Source: Taishania sp036758285 (lineage in GTDB: Bacteria; Bacteroidota; Bacteroidia; Flavobacteriales_D; Crocinitomicaceae). Taken from it: DNA of 64,000 nucleotides. Shown piece by piece: positions 33,930 through 43,264 of the stretch (its first letter is position 1; each line of letters starts with the position of its first letter). Under the pieces are notes generated by a model, which did no database searches, was not told the DNA's origin, and saw only the letters and a list, made by a program, of their open reading frames with translations. The DNA is taken from positions 20,820 to 84,819 of the forward strand of contig DAIOWV010000003.1 of NCBI GenBank assembly GCA_036758285.1. The letters are read 5' to 3'. The position numbers and the translations under genes were made by a program.

Positions 33930-35693
33930 ATGAGTAACAATCAAAAACTGTTTTACACAGAACAAATCCAGAAACATACTGTTTTACTTGAAAAAGCAAA
34001 AAAACAACATCGTTTTTATACAATTGCGCGATTGTTTGCCTTTCTTTTAATTGTTAGCAGTATTTATTTTCTCAATTGGGGAACAGTTTTATTGATTGTA
34101 AGTGTACTGGGAATTGCACTTTTCTTATTCCTGGTAAATAAATGGTTAGACGCTAAGATTGAAAAGGAAAAAGAAGAACTTTTTATTGAATTGAATCAGA
34201 GTGAATTGCGAGTAATCGATGGTGATTGGTCTGATTTTCCTGATGGAAATGAATTCAAATCGGTAAAACATCCTTATGCTGCTGATATGGATTTATTTGG
34301 CCCCAAAAGTGTTTTTCAATATATTAATCGAACAGTATTACCAATGGGAGCAAGTCGATTAGCTGAAACATTGGCTTTTGGAGCAAAGAGTAAAGCATTA
34401 AACCAAGTGATGATTAATGAGTTGTCGGAACAGGTTGAATGGGCGCAAAAGTTTGTAGTAGAATCGAAAGTTTATTTGAAAAATGAAGAAAGGCAACAAG
34501 CATTAAATTCATTGAAGGATAATCAGTTTGGAGGAGATTCAATTAAGATATTAAGATGGATATTACCTGTGATTTCGATTATTTCTATTGTTTTGTACAA
34601 TTTAGATAGCATATCTTCTTCTACCTTGATGTTAATAGGAATCGGTGTATTGATGATAATTGGTTCTCGTTTAAAGCAAACCAATAAATGGATGCATTTA
34701 ATGAGTAATCGTGCTGAAAAAATCAATGCATTAAATCAACAGTTGGAGTTATTTAAACAGTTGAATTTAAAGTCTGAAGAAGGTAAGTCGTATCAAAATC
34801 AATTGTTTGGAAAAACAGGAATGAACGATGGCTTGAAAGAATTAATTGTAATTCGAAAAAGAGCTGAATTCAGAATGAATGTCATTGTTGGATTATTACT
34901 AAATTATCTTTTTGCATGGGATTTTCATTTGTTGGTGAAGTCGAAGACATGGCATAAAAAATACGCTTCTGAATTAGAAAATTGGGAAAGTTACATGGCG
35001 GAAATTGAAGTTTGGATTTCTGGTGCAATCTATAAATACAATAGAGGAGAAGTGTGCTTTGTTGAAGAAGATTCTACAAAATTTGAAGTAGTTGGATTAG
35101 GACATCCATTTGTTCCAACTCAAAAACAAGTTACTAATGACTTTACAATGACTGCGAATGAGTCATTTTTGATTATTACAGGACCAAACATGGCTGGTAA
35201 AAGTACCTATTTGAGGAGTGTTGGTTTAGCAATTATTTCTGCAAATGCAGGGTTTCCGGTTGTAGCACAAAAATGTGTATTACCTTCCATTAAACTTTAC
35301 TCTAGTATGCGTACGAGTGACGATTTGACAGTCGAAAGTTCTTATTTTCATGCTGAATTAACGCGTTTACGTTTTATTATGGATGCAATTGAGTCAGGAG
35401 AGAAGGTGTTTGTTATCTTAGATGAGATTTTAAAAGGAACAAATAGTAAAGATAAAGAAATTGGTTCTGCTGGATTTTTACAAAAATTAAAATCAATTGG
35501 TGCAAGAGGAATCATAGCTACACATGATTTGTCCTTAACTGAACTTTCAAATCAAACCGATTCATTCAGAAATGTCTATTTTGATTCTATCATTGAAGGT
35601 GAAAATCTATATTTTGATTATAAAATTAGAAATGGAGTTTGTCAGAATATGAATGCATCTTTCTTGTTGAAACAGATGAAGTTAGTTGATTAA
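33930..35693 (+). CDS. Membrane-anchored MutS-family ATPase
   Basis: Protein of 587 residues from the ATG at 33930; an earlier GTG at 33924 overlaps the hemB stop. It has two N-terminal transmembrane segments (about residues 29-70), a central helical core with a further pair near 205-245, and a C-terminal MutS ATPase. Walker A is ITGPNMAGKSTYLRSVG and Walker B is FVILDEILKGTNSKD, with MutS motif IIATHDLSLTEL. The mismatch-binding domain I is missing, so it is not a classic mismatch-repair MutS. Similar membrane-bound MutS homologues are known in Bacteroidota, but their function is unclear. Confidence 0.88.
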   Translation: MSNNQKLFYTEQIQKHTVLLEKAKKQHRFYTIARLFAFLLIVSSIYFLNWGTVLLIVSVLGIALFLFLVNKWLDAKIEKEKEELFIELNQSELRVIDGDWSDFPDGNEFKSVKHPYAADMDLFGPKSVFQYINRTVLPMGASRLAETLAFGAKSKALNQVMINELSEQVEWAQKFVVESKVYLKNEERQQALNSLKDNQFGGDSIKILRWILPVISIISIVLYNLDSISSSTLMLIGIGVLMIIGSRLKQTNKWMHLMSNRAEKINALNQQLELFKQLNLKSEEGKSYQNQLFGKTGMNDGLKELIVIRKRAEFRMNVIVGLLLNYLFAWDFHLLVKSKTWHKKYASELENWESYMAEIEVWISGAIYKYNRGEVCFVEEDSTKFEVVGLGHPFVPTQKQVTNDFTMTANESFLIITGPNMAGKSTYLRSVGLAIISANAGFPVVAQKCVLPSIKLYSSMRTSDDLTVESSYFHAELTRLRFIMDAIESGEKVFVILDEILKGTNSKDKEIGSAGFLQKLKSIGARGIIATHDLSLTELSNQTDSFRNVYFDSIIEGENLYFDYKIRNGVCQNMNASFLLKQMKLVD

Positions 35694-35804
35694 TTGCTCT
35701 TTTTCAAATGAAAATAATGTTTCGATTACATTAAATCTTAAAGAAAATAAATAATTAAAAAAAAATAAATGTAACTTCGTTCACCAAGAATAAGTGTAAT
35801 TGTA

Positions 35805-36197
35805 ATGAGTGAAGTTGATAAGTTTGTAGTGGAAGCATCTGCAAAAACGCCTACAGTTAATCTAGATGCCGACACTGGTGTTCTATTGTTTCAAGGAAGA
35901 TCAATTCCTGAAAATACCCTAGATTTTTATTCTCCTATTTATAATTGGATAGATGATTATTGTCAATCACCAAACGAAGAGACGATATTACAGATGCGTT
36001 TGGAGTATTTTAATACTTCATCATCAAAATGTTTTATGGAATTGTTTAAAAAATTTGAATTGATTTCAAAAAAAGGAAGAAAGGTTTCTGTTGAATGGTT
36101 TTTTGAAGTTAATAATCATGATATGGAAGAAGCTGGGGCTGATTACCAGGCTATTATTGAATTGCCATTTAATATTATTGAAGTAGAAGAAATTTAA
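35805..36197 (+). CDS. SiaC-family regulatory phosphoprotein (DUF1987)
   Basis: Small cytoplasmic protein of 130 residues. It matches the DUF1987/SiaC family through TPTVNLDADTGVLLFQGRSIPENTLDFYSPIYNW and the conserved LEYFNTSSSKC (Thr71-Ser74), the loop that is phosphorylated in SiaC of Pseudomonas, where SiaB and SiaA control it and SiaC activates a diguanylate cyclase. None of those partners is visible here; coaE starts 4 bases downstream. Its signalling role in this organism is inferred from the family only. Confidence 0.85.
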   Translation: MSEVDKFVVEASAKTPTVNLDADTGVLLFQGRSIPENTLDFYSPIYNWIDDYCQSPNEETILQMRLEYFNTSSSKCFMELFKKFELISKKGRKVSVEWFFEVNNHDMEEAGADYQAIIELPFNIIEVEEI

Positions 36198-36201
36198 GAC
36201 C

Positions 36202-36801
36202 ATGTCGATTAAAGTTGGAATAACAGGGGGTATTGGTTCTGGAAAAACATTTGTTTGTAACATTCTAGAAAAAATGGGGTACCCAGTTTATTATTCTGAT
36301 AAAGAATCTAAGAGATTGACAGCTGAAAATCAAATAATAAGAAATGGACTAATAGATCTTTTAGGAGATGAGGTATTTCTTAATGATGAGTTGAATAAGA
36401 GTTTTTTAGCGAATAAAATTTTTAACAATAGCGTAATTTTAGAACAAGTAAATCAACTTATACATCCTATTGTTAGGCAATATTTTAATCAATGGGCTGA
36501 AAGTCAAAAGTCGCCATTTGTTTTTAATGAGGCAGCAATATTATTGGAAACAGGTTCATACAAAACTTTAGATTTTAATGTTTTAGTTACAGCAAATGAA
36601 AATGTAAGGATTCAACGTACAATGTTAAGAGATTCGATTTCAAGGGAGGAAGTTCTCGCTCGGATTTCAAAACAATGGGACGATGAAAAGAAAAAGAAAC
36701 TTGTTGATTTTATAATTATCAATGATGGTGAAATGCCTTTGCTAGAGCAACTTAATGAATTAGAATCTAAATTGCTCCAATTAAAAAATGGAATCAATTA
36801 A
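36202..36801 (+). CDS. coaE: Dephospho-CoA kinase
   Basis: Last step of coenzyme A synthesis: phosphorylates the 3'-hydroxyl of dephospho-CoA. The 199-residue length is normal. The P-loop GGIGSGKT lies at about residues 8-15, followed by the conserved YYSDKESKRL and the lid region RIQRTMLRDSISREEVLARISKQW. It lies 4 bases after the SiaC-like gene and its 3' end overlaps the convergent acyltransferase by 8 bases. Confidence 0.96.
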   Translation: MSIKVGITGGIGSGKTFVCNILEKMGYPVYYSDKESKRLTAENQIIRNGLIDLLGDEVFLNDELNKSFLANKIFNNSVILEQVNQLIHPIVRQYFNQWAESQKSPFVFNEAAILLETGSYKTLDFNVLVTANENVRIQRTMLRDSISREEVLARISKQWDDEKKKKLVDFIIINDGEMPLLEQLNELESKLLQLKNGIN

Positions 36802-37883
36802 AATGTTTTTTTAATTTTAATATAGGCTTTTCGATTAGCTCATAAGATAAAACTGCAATCAATACCGATAGTAAAATATTTGTAGGAAACGTTTGAAACC
36901 AAACTTCACTTCCACCCCCAGTTCGTAGAAAAAATCCTTGATAAACATAAATTCCGTAGGAAATTATTCCAATATAAGTTAAAGGTTTAAATTCTAATAG
37001 TTGAACCCATTTTTTGTTTTGAGAATGAAGAATGACCAACAAAAATAATGCAATAGCAACGGACTGGATGAATATATTCAAAGGAATTAGCTGTTGAGGA
37101 GCATAAAGCGTATACGAATACGAAATCAGTATTATAAAAGTAGTTAGTAATTTGTTTTTTAAAAACTCAACTGTTTTATTCTCATAATAAAAATTAATCA
37201 CTGCTGCTAGACAACCTGTTAGAATAGGGCAACTTGCAGNNNNNNNNNNNNNNNNNNNNNNNNNNNNNNNNNNNNNNNNNNNNNNNNNNNNNNNNNNNNN
37301 ATCTAGTAAGAAAATAATCTTGAAAAAGAACCAACGATTTGGCTACTAAAGAAAAACCGCAACAGATAATTACTAAGGCGAGAAGAAATAGAATAATTTT
37401 TTTTGCACTAGAAAAGATTACAAGTGAGAATGGCCAAAGGATATAGAACTGTTCTTCAACTCCCAGGGACCAAAAATGTGCCATTTCATAAGAATACAAA
37501 TTTCTAGGAACAAAATTGTAAGCATAGAATAAAGCATATAAAATACTTTCTTTAGCATTTGTCAGATAACCAAAAGAAATTGCGATGGCAACAAGTATGA
37601 AAAATAAAATAAATGGTGGTAGAAGCCTTAAAAAACGCCTTGCAAAGAAATTCTTAAAATTAATTTTACCTTTCTTTGATTTTTCATGAATCAATATATT
37701 CGTAATCAGAAAACCACTTAAAACGAAAAATATTTGAACTCCAAAGTCCCCAGACATCATTGGCCATACGCGATTCATTACAAATTCTGTATTAGGAATC
37801 CAATCTGATAAATCTAAATGAGTAAGTACAACTAGAATAACCGAAACCGCTCTAAGTGCATTAAAACCTTTAATGTAATTCAT
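36794..37883 (-). CDS. Acyltransferase family 3 (OafA/NodX-like), interrupted by assembly gap
   Basis: Multi-pass membrane acyltransferase that O-acetylates surface polysaccharides in known relatives. The N-terminal part contains the family motifs GFNALRAVSVILVVLTHLD (about residues 5-23), FFVLSGFLITNILI and FFARRFLRLLPPF, then AHFWSLGVEEQFYILWPF. The C-terminal part ends in SYELIEKPILKLKKHFN. About ten helices are predicted. A 61-N run at 37240-37300 lies between the parts and their frames differ, so the missing length is uncertain. Reading back from the downstream part gives an in-frame continuation (SCPILTGCLAAVINFYYE), as expected for this family. The substrate is unknown. Confidence 0.85.
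37240..37300. other. Assembly gap (61 N)
   Basis: Run of N inside the acyltransferase gene, with a frame change across it. Confidence 0.99.
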
Positions 37884-37914
37884 GTGTTTCTAACTAGTTT
37901 TGAATTGTTATGGT

Positions 37915-37941
37915 TAAAAAAAAGCCCCAAAAAGGGGCTTT
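37915..37941 (-). terminator. Terminator after the DUF5606 gene
   Basis: An 8-bp stem (37921-37928 with 37934-37941), a 5-base loop and a run of T on the minus strand. It separates the DUF5606 gene from the acyltransferase start. Confidence 0.88.
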
Positions 37942-37960
37942 AAAACTATTTTTTTGAATC

Positions 37961-38542
37961 TTAATTAGATCCAGATTTTCTTTGAACTGTTGTTTTTGCT
38001 TTCGCTGCACCAGTTGGCTTCGCTGCTGCTTTTGGAGCTGTAGTTTTCGTTGCTGCAGGCTTTTTTGCTGCCGCTTTTTTCGCTGCTGGTTTCTTTTCAG
38101 CTTTTTCTGTTGTATCATCAGATGCAACTTCTTTCGCTTCTTCAGTTGTTTCTTCAACAACTTTTAAGTTTCCAGATTTATGTAATAAATTATACCATTG
38201 GAATAATTTTTTAATATCTGAAGTGTATACACGTTCTTGATCATAATCTGGTAAAATTTCAAGCATATAAGCTGTCAATTTTTTCAAATCTTCTTTATGC
38301 GAAATACATGTTGCACCATTTTCTTTTTTGAAAATGTCAGAATAGATTTCTTTCAACGGTTTATCTTCTCCGTATGTATAGATGCTAATATCTTCCAATG
38401 CAGAAATGCGATCAGTTGCATAAGCTGGAACTCTTTTATTGTCTTCTAGTGATTCTACAATCACACTATTTTTTGCCTGGGCAACTACTTTGTACAATCC
38501 CGGTTTTCCGGAAATAGAAATAATACCTGTTAAATCCATCAT
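37961..38542 (-). CDS. DUF5606 protein with histone-H1-like tail
   Basis: Protein of 193 residues (ATG 38542; an alternative ATG is the next codon at 38539). The N-terminal about 140 residues are the DUF5606 domain: LTGIISISGKPGLYKVVAQAKNSVIVES, then EDISIYTYGEDKPLKEIY, and a helical end with DIKKLFQWYNLLH. The last about 45 residues are almost only Lys, Ala, Pro and Thr (KKPAAKKAAAKKPAATKTT onward), like bacterial histone-H1-type tails, and could bind nucleic acid. An acidic linker (EETTEEAKEVASDDTTEKAE) lies between. It has its own -7 element and terminator. Function unknown. Confidence 0.85.
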   Translation of the reverse strand: MMDLTGIISISGKPGLYKVVAQAKNSVIVESLEDNKRVPAYATDRISALEDISIYTYGEDKPLKEIYSDIFKKENGATCISHKEDLKKLTAYMLEILPDYDQERVYTSDIKKLFQWYNLLHKSGNLKVVEETTEEAKEVASDDTTEKAEKKPAAKKAAAKKPAATKTTAPKAAAKPTGAAKAKTTVQRKSGSN

Positions 38543-38561
38543 TATTTATAAAAATTCACTT

Positions 38562-38569
38562 CAAAAATA
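38562..38569 (-). promoter_or_regulatory. Promoter -7 element for the DUF5606 gene
   Basis: TATTTTTG on the minus strand, 19 bases before the ATG at 38542. Confidence 0.55.
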
Positions 38570-38633
38570 TAAAATCTTTTACTAAAAACGACAAGTCTGT
38601 TAAAACCTTTCTTTGTTTGTGTATAAAACGTTT

Positions 38634-39449
38634 TTAGATTTCTGTAAATCTATCGATTACAGCTTGTGTTACTCCTGTATTTGAAAACCCTCCATCGTGA
38701 TACAAGTTTTGCATTGTAACATAACGAGTTAAATCTGAAAACATTGAAATGCAGTAATTTGCACAATCTTCTGCTTTCGCATTTCCAAGTGGAGACATTA
38801 ACTCAGAGTAGTTAATAAACTCATTAAATCCTTTAACACCACTTCCTGCAGTTGTCATAGTTGGTGATTGAGAAATTGTATTTACACGCACTTTTTTTGA
38901 TAATCCGTAGTGATAACCAAAACTTCTTGCGATTGACTCTAAATATGATTTGTTATCAGCCATATCGTTGTAGTCAGGGAAAATTCGTTGAGCCGCAATA
39001 TAAGTTAATGCAACAACAGATCCCCACTCATTAATAGCATCTAATTTCATAGAAGATTGCAATAATTTGTGAAAAGACAATGCTGATACATCAAATCCTT
39101 TTACGGTATAGTCGTAATTTTCATTTGTATAATGATTTCCTTTACGAACATTTACAGACATACCAATTGAATGTAAAATAAAATCCAATTTACCTCCTAA
39201 ATGTTCCATTGATTCGGAGATTAACTTCTCTAAATCTTCAACAGAAGTAGCGTCTGCAGGAATAATTTTGCTTCCTGTTTTTGCTGCTAATGCATCGATT
39301 TCTCCCATTCGCATAGCAATAGGGGCGTTCGTTAAAACGAATTCTGCACCTTCTGCATGTGCACGTTCAGCTACTTTCCATGCGATAGAATGTTCATTCA
39401 ACGCTCCGAAAATAATACCTTTTTTTCCTTTTAATAAATTATTTGACAT
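38634..39449 (-). CDS. fabI: Enoyl-ACP reductase (FabI)
   Basis: NADH-dependent enoyl-[acyl-carrier-protein] reductase, last step of each fatty-acid elongation round. The 271-residue length is usual. The N-terminal Rossmann motif is GIIFGALNEHSIAWKVAE. The active-site Tyr-x6-Lys is in FPDYNDMADNKSYLES, with the other conserved Tyr in LTYIAAQR. The C-terminal half has RVNTISQSPTMTTAGSGVKGF. It is monocistronic, with a -7 element upstream and no close downstream partner. Confidence 0.96.
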   Translation of the reverse strand: MSNNLLKGKKGIIFGALNEHSIAWKVAERAHAEGAEFVLTNAPIAMRMGEIDALAAKTGSKIIPADATSVEDLEKLISESMEHLGGKLDFILHSIGMSVNVRKGNHYTNENYDYTVKGFDVSALSFHKLLQSSMKLDAINEWGSVVALTYIAAQRIFPDYNDMADNKSYLESIARSFGYHYGLSKKVRVNTISQSPTMTTAGSGVKGFNEFINYSELMSPLGNAKAEDCANYCISMFSDLTRYVTMQNLYHDGGFSNTGVTQAVIDRFTEI

Positions 39450-39465
39450 ATTAAATGCTTTGGGG

Positions 39466-39473
39466 CAAAGTTA
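39466..39473 (-). promoter_or_regulatory. Promoter -7 element for fabI
   Basis: TAACTTTG on the minus strand, 16 bases before the ATG at 39449. Confidence 0.6.
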
Positions 39474-39550
39474 AAAGAATCATTCAATTATCAACAAGAA
39501 AGTGACGAATGTTTATAGACAATCGCTTTTTGAAAACACTTTCTTGGTAA

Positions 39551-41851
39551 TTATTTTACAATTCTAAATTCAGTTCTTCTATTTTCTTGGTGCTGTTCAT
39601 CGGTACAAGTAGATTCTACTTTACCTTCACAAGCACAGTCATTAATCAATTTGCTTTCACCGTATCCTTTACCATAAATTCTTGAAGGATTTGTAATACG
39701 TTTCTTAATATACTCAGCAGATGATTTTGCTCGTCTTTCAGATAATTTTAAATTGTAACTAGCATCAGCACGACAATCTGTATGAGAACCTAGTTCTATT
39801 CTTAATGTTGGATTGTCATTCATGATTTTCACAATTTTATCCAACTCAAGCTGAGCGTCAGGGCGAATATCTGATTTATCCAAATCAAAATAAATAGGAT
39901 GAATCTCAATCATATTAACCAGATCTTTACCAATATCTACCATGTCAATGCTGATTTTTTCTTGTATAGCGACATTACTTTTTAATATATCAGAGATATT
40001 TCTGGTAATAGAAAGGTAACCAGGTGCAGAAATTTTAATTTCATAGTTTATAGAATCACCATATTTTTTAGTATTTAACAATTGACTATGAAATTGACCT
40101 GCTTTATTTGTTGAAAGTGTTTCGTTAATTGTAGGATTTTTAGTGTCAATTATTTCAATTTTAACTCCTTCTACTGGCTTAGATGTTGATTTGTCAGTTA
40201 CAGTCCCTGATAGTTGATAATCGGCTAAATAAACTTCTTTTATTATTTCTTCATATGATTTATTACAAGCTGAACTAAATTTTTCTGTTGAGATAATTTC
40301 CGTTTCATTCTTCATAAATGTAATTTCATAGTCACTACAAGGTACTAGAGGTGTTATAAAAGCACCATCTCTAGGACGCAATTCAAGTCTAGTAGGTTCT
40401 TCATTACAAGTAATACAATTCAACATCACATGTGCTGTTTCATCTAATGTGATAGACCCCAGTGTATGAATGTTTCCTTTAAGTATTGTTACGTTTTCAA
40501 TTTTTGTTAATTCATTGTCAATTTCATAAATATCCTTTTCTCCCTTTCCTCCTTTTCTGAAAGAAGATAAATATCCTTTTTGACCATTTACAGTTGTTGT
40601 ATAAAATAAATCATCTCCTGTACTATTAATTGGATACCCTAAGTTGATAGGATCGGACCATTCATTATTTTCATCTCTGACAGAAACAAAAATATCAAAC
40701 CCTCCCATACTATTGGGGCCATTCGATGCGAAGTACATCGTCTTATTATCTATGAGAATAAATGGTGATTCTTCATCATTTGGAGTATTTATCTTAGGAC
40801 CTAAGTTGAAAGGTTGACTCCAACTTCCGTCTGATAGTTTTACGATTCTATAAATATCTCTTCCTCCATACCCACCAGGACGTTCAGAAGTAAAATATAT
40901 ATTTTTTCCATCAGGTGTAACAGCACAATGTGTTTCCCAATATTTCGTGTTTACACCTTGTATACCAATGTTTTCTAATACTTGAAATTTATTTTTACTG
41001 AATTCAGAATAAAAAATGTCACCACCTCCGGAAATATCTTGGTAGACATAAATTTTTCGCTCATCTACACTAACTGTTATTGTTGCTTCATTAAGTTCTG
41101 GATCACAAAATGACATTCTTTCAGGTTTACTCCATGACTTATCAGGTTGTGCTACACTTAAATAGATATCCTCTGGATATTGATTTGTTTTAGGAGATCG
41201 AAAATCTTCCGTTTCTCCATTTTTCCAAGGTCTTCTGGAAGTAAAATAAAGTGACTTCCCATCGAATGATATTACTGGTGCATATTCAGGATATTCAGTA
41301 TTTACAGGAATGTCTATGTTTTGAACCTTGTTACTTCTTGGAGTTTTCATCAATGATTTTGCAACTTCACATTGCTGTAAACCTAAATGAGCTGCATTTA
41401 CTAATTCAGACTTTTTTGAACTATTTTGAATGAAAAGATTGTAGTTTTCAACAGCTTTATCTATTTGTTCATCAATATGATAACATTTAGCAAGGTGATA
41501 ATAAACATCTGTAGGAGCTGCATCTTCTTTTGAAGAGTACATATCATAATTGATTTGTGTTTTTCTTTTTGCAATTTCGAAATGTTTTATAGCATTTTGA
41601 AAGTCATTTTTTGAGTAAAGTAAAACAAACCCCTTTCTATAATTGTAATTAGAGCTTTCAGGTTTTATACTCAATAATTTATCGATCATTGCTTCAGCAT
41701 AATAGTAGTAATCTTCTTGTAAATAACGAGAAGATTCTGTAACCAGCTGTTGCTCATTTGATTTCTCAATGATTTTATTAACTTCTTCAGTACTATACTG
41801 AGAAAGCCCAATCCAAGGGATTAGGCTTAAAATGATTAGTTTAAATTTCAT
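39551..41851 (-). CDS. OmpA-family protein with TPR and PD40 propeller (second PorE-like)
   Basis: Exported protein of 766 residues with a signal peptide (MKFKLIILSLIPWIGLSQ). The domain order is the same as in the protein at 26827: TPR helices (about 25-170), PD40 propeller blades (PVISFDGKSLYFTSRRPWKNG, AVTPDGKNIYFTSERPGGYGGRDIYR and more), a carboxypeptidase-regulatory-like beta domain (about 550-635), and a C-terminal OmpA domain with LGSHTDCRADASYNLKLSERRAKS. The tail has several cysteines (DCACEGKVESTC). It is 11 bases downstream of the E2 gene, probably by chance. Sequence divergence from the first copy suggests different partners. Confidence 0.87.
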   Translation of the reverse strand: MKFKLIILSLIPWIGLSQYSTEEVNKIIEKSNEQQLVTESSRYLQEDYYYYAEAMIDKLLSIKPESSNYNYRKGFVLLYSKNDFQNAIKHFEIAKRKTQINYDMYSSKEDAAPTDVYYHLAKCYHIDEQIDKAVENYNLFIQNSSKKSELVNAAHLGLQQCEVAKSLMKTPRSNKVQNIDIPVNTEYPEYAPVISFDGKSLYFTSRRPWKNGETEDFRSPKTNQYPEDIYLSVAQPDKSWSKPERMSFCDPELNEATITVSVDERKIYVYQDISGGGDIFYSEFSKNKFQVLENIGIQGVNTKYWETHCAVTPDGKNIYFTSERPGGYGGRDIYRIVKLSDGSWSQPFNLGPKINTPNDEESPFILIDNKTMYFASNGPNSMGGFDIFVSVRDENNEWSDPINLGYPINSTGDDLFYTTTVNGQKGYLSSFRKGGKGEKDIYEIDNELTKIENVTILKGNIHTLGSITLDETAHVMLNCITCNEEPTRLELRPRDGAFITPLVPCSDYEITFMKNETEIISTEKFSSACNKSYEEIIKEVYLADYQLSGTVTDKSTSKPVEGVKIEIIDTKNPTINETLSTNKAGQFHSQLLNTKKYGDSINYEIKISAPGYLSITRNISDILKSNVAIQEKISIDMVDIGKDLVNMIEIHPIYFDLDKSDIRPDAQLELDKIVKIMNDNPTLRIELGSHTDCRADASYNLKLSERRAKSSAEYIKKRITNPSRIYGKGYGESKLINDCACEGKVESTCTDEQHQENRRTEFRIVK

Positions 41852-41862
41852 TTCATTATATT

Positions 41863-43197
41863 CTAAAATTCTCTATTTGGGTCAAATTGTTCTAGATAAT
41901 CAGCGACTCTTCTAACAAATTGTCCCCCTAAAGCTCCATCAACTACTCTATGGTCATAAGAGTGTGATAGGAACATTTTATGACGAATACCAATGAAATC
42001 TCCATGTGGTGTTTCAATAACTGCAGGTACTTTTCTAATTGCACCTAAAGCTAATATAGCCACTTGTGGTTGATTAATAATTGGTGTTCCCATAACATTT
42101 CCAAAAGTTCCAACGTTCGTTACTGTATAAGTACCTCCTTGAATATCTTCTGGTTTTAATGTGTTATTTCTTGCATTGTTTGCCAATGAATTGACATATT
42201 TTGTAATTCCATTTAGATTTAATTGATCTGCATTTTTAATAACAGGTACAATTAAATTTCCTGATGGTAAAGCTGTTGCCATACCAATATTTATATCTTT
42301 TCTCTTGATAATTTTTGTTCCACTAACTGAAACATTAATCATAGGGAAATCTTGTATTGCTTTTACAATCGCTTCAATGAAAATTGGAGTAAATGTGATG
42401 TTTTCACCTTCACGTTTTTTATAAGCGTCTTTAACCTTATTTCTCCAGTTTACAATTTCGGTAACATCCGCTTCAACATAAGAAGTTACATGTGGTGAAA
42501 CATGCGTTGACATTACCATGTGTTCAGCAATGATTTTACGCATACGATCCATTTCAATGATTTCATCTCCTGGATTTGGAACTACAATTGGTTCTTTGAT
42601 ATTTGATAAGAAACCTCCAGAAGTTGGGGCAACTTCTTTTTTAGCTGCTGGGGCTTCTACTACAGGAGCTGATTGCGTAGGAGTTGAAGTATTTGGACTT
42701 GTAGTTCGAGTTTCTAAAAATGATAAAATATCTTTTTTTGTTACTCTTCCACCTTGCCCACTTCCTTGAATATTATCTAATTCCTGAATTGAAATATTCT
42801 CTGTTTGAGCAATACTTTTGACTAAAGGAGAATAAAATTTATCAGAATTATTGAAAGTTACTGGATTATTTACTGTTTCTACAGCAGCAGCTACAGTTTT
42901 TTCAGCAATTGCAACAGGTGTTTCTTCTTTTACTGAAGTTGAAGGAGCGTCTCCTCCGTCTGTTGAAATAATCGCAATTACATCTCCAACCTGAGCTACC
43001 TGATCTACTTCAAAAAGGCGTTCAATTAAAATACCTTTGGCTTCTGATGGTAATTCATTATCTACCTTATCAGTAGCAACTTCAACTAGAGGCTCATCCA
43101 TATCAACTGAATCACCAATGTTTTTTAACCAATTGGTAATCGTTGCCTCTGTTACACTTTCTCCCATCTTAGGAAGTCTTATTTCAAATTTTGCCAT
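41863..43197 (-). CDS. 2-oxoacid dehydrogenase E2, dihydrolipoamide acyltransferase
   Basis: E2 core of a 2-oxoacid dehydrogenase complex (pyruvate or branched-chain type). The N-terminal lipoyl domain carries the lipoylated Lys44 in EVATDKVDNELPS. A peripheral-subunit-binding domain (SPLVKSIAQTENISIQELDNIQGSGQGGRVTKKDI, about 122-156) is followed by the catalytic domain ending in SYDHRVVDGALGGQF with the active His. The length is 444 residues. E1 and E3 genes are not in the window, so the substrate (BCKDH versus PDH) cannot be settled; the short single-lipoyl form favours the branched-chain type. A -7 element lies upstream. Confidence 0.92.
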   Translation of the reverse strand: MAKFEIRLPKMGESVTEATITNWLKNIGDSVDMDEPLVEVATDKVDNELPSEAKGILIERLFEVDQVAQVGDVIAIISTDGGDAPSTSVKEETPVAIAEKTVAAAVETVNNPVTFNNSDKFYSPLVKSIAQTENISIQELDNIQGSGQGGRVTKKDILSFLETRTTSPNTSTPTQSAPVVEAPAAKKEVAPTSGGFLSNIKEPIVVPNPGDEIIEMDRMRKIIAEHMVMSTHVSPHVTSYVEADVTEIVNWRNKVKDAYKKREGENITFTPIFIEAIVKAIQDFPMINVSVSGTKIIKRKDINIGMATALPSGNLIVPVIKNADQLNLNGITKYVNSLANNARNNTLKPEDIQGGTYTVTNVGTFGNVMGTPIINQPQVAILALGAIRKVPAVIETPHGDFIGIRHKMFLSHSYDHRVVDGALGGQFVRRVADYLEQFDPNREF

Positions 43198-43231
43198 ATC
43201 TAGATCTTATGAAGAAGTTGTTTTTCAAGTG

Positions 43232-43239
43232 CAAAAATA
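43232..43239 (-). promoter_or_regulatory. Promoter -7 element for the E2 gene
   Basis: TATTTTTG on the minus strand, 34 bases before the ATG at 43197. Confidence 0.5.
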
Positions 43240-43264
43240 ACTGATTTTTCTATTTGAACAAACA

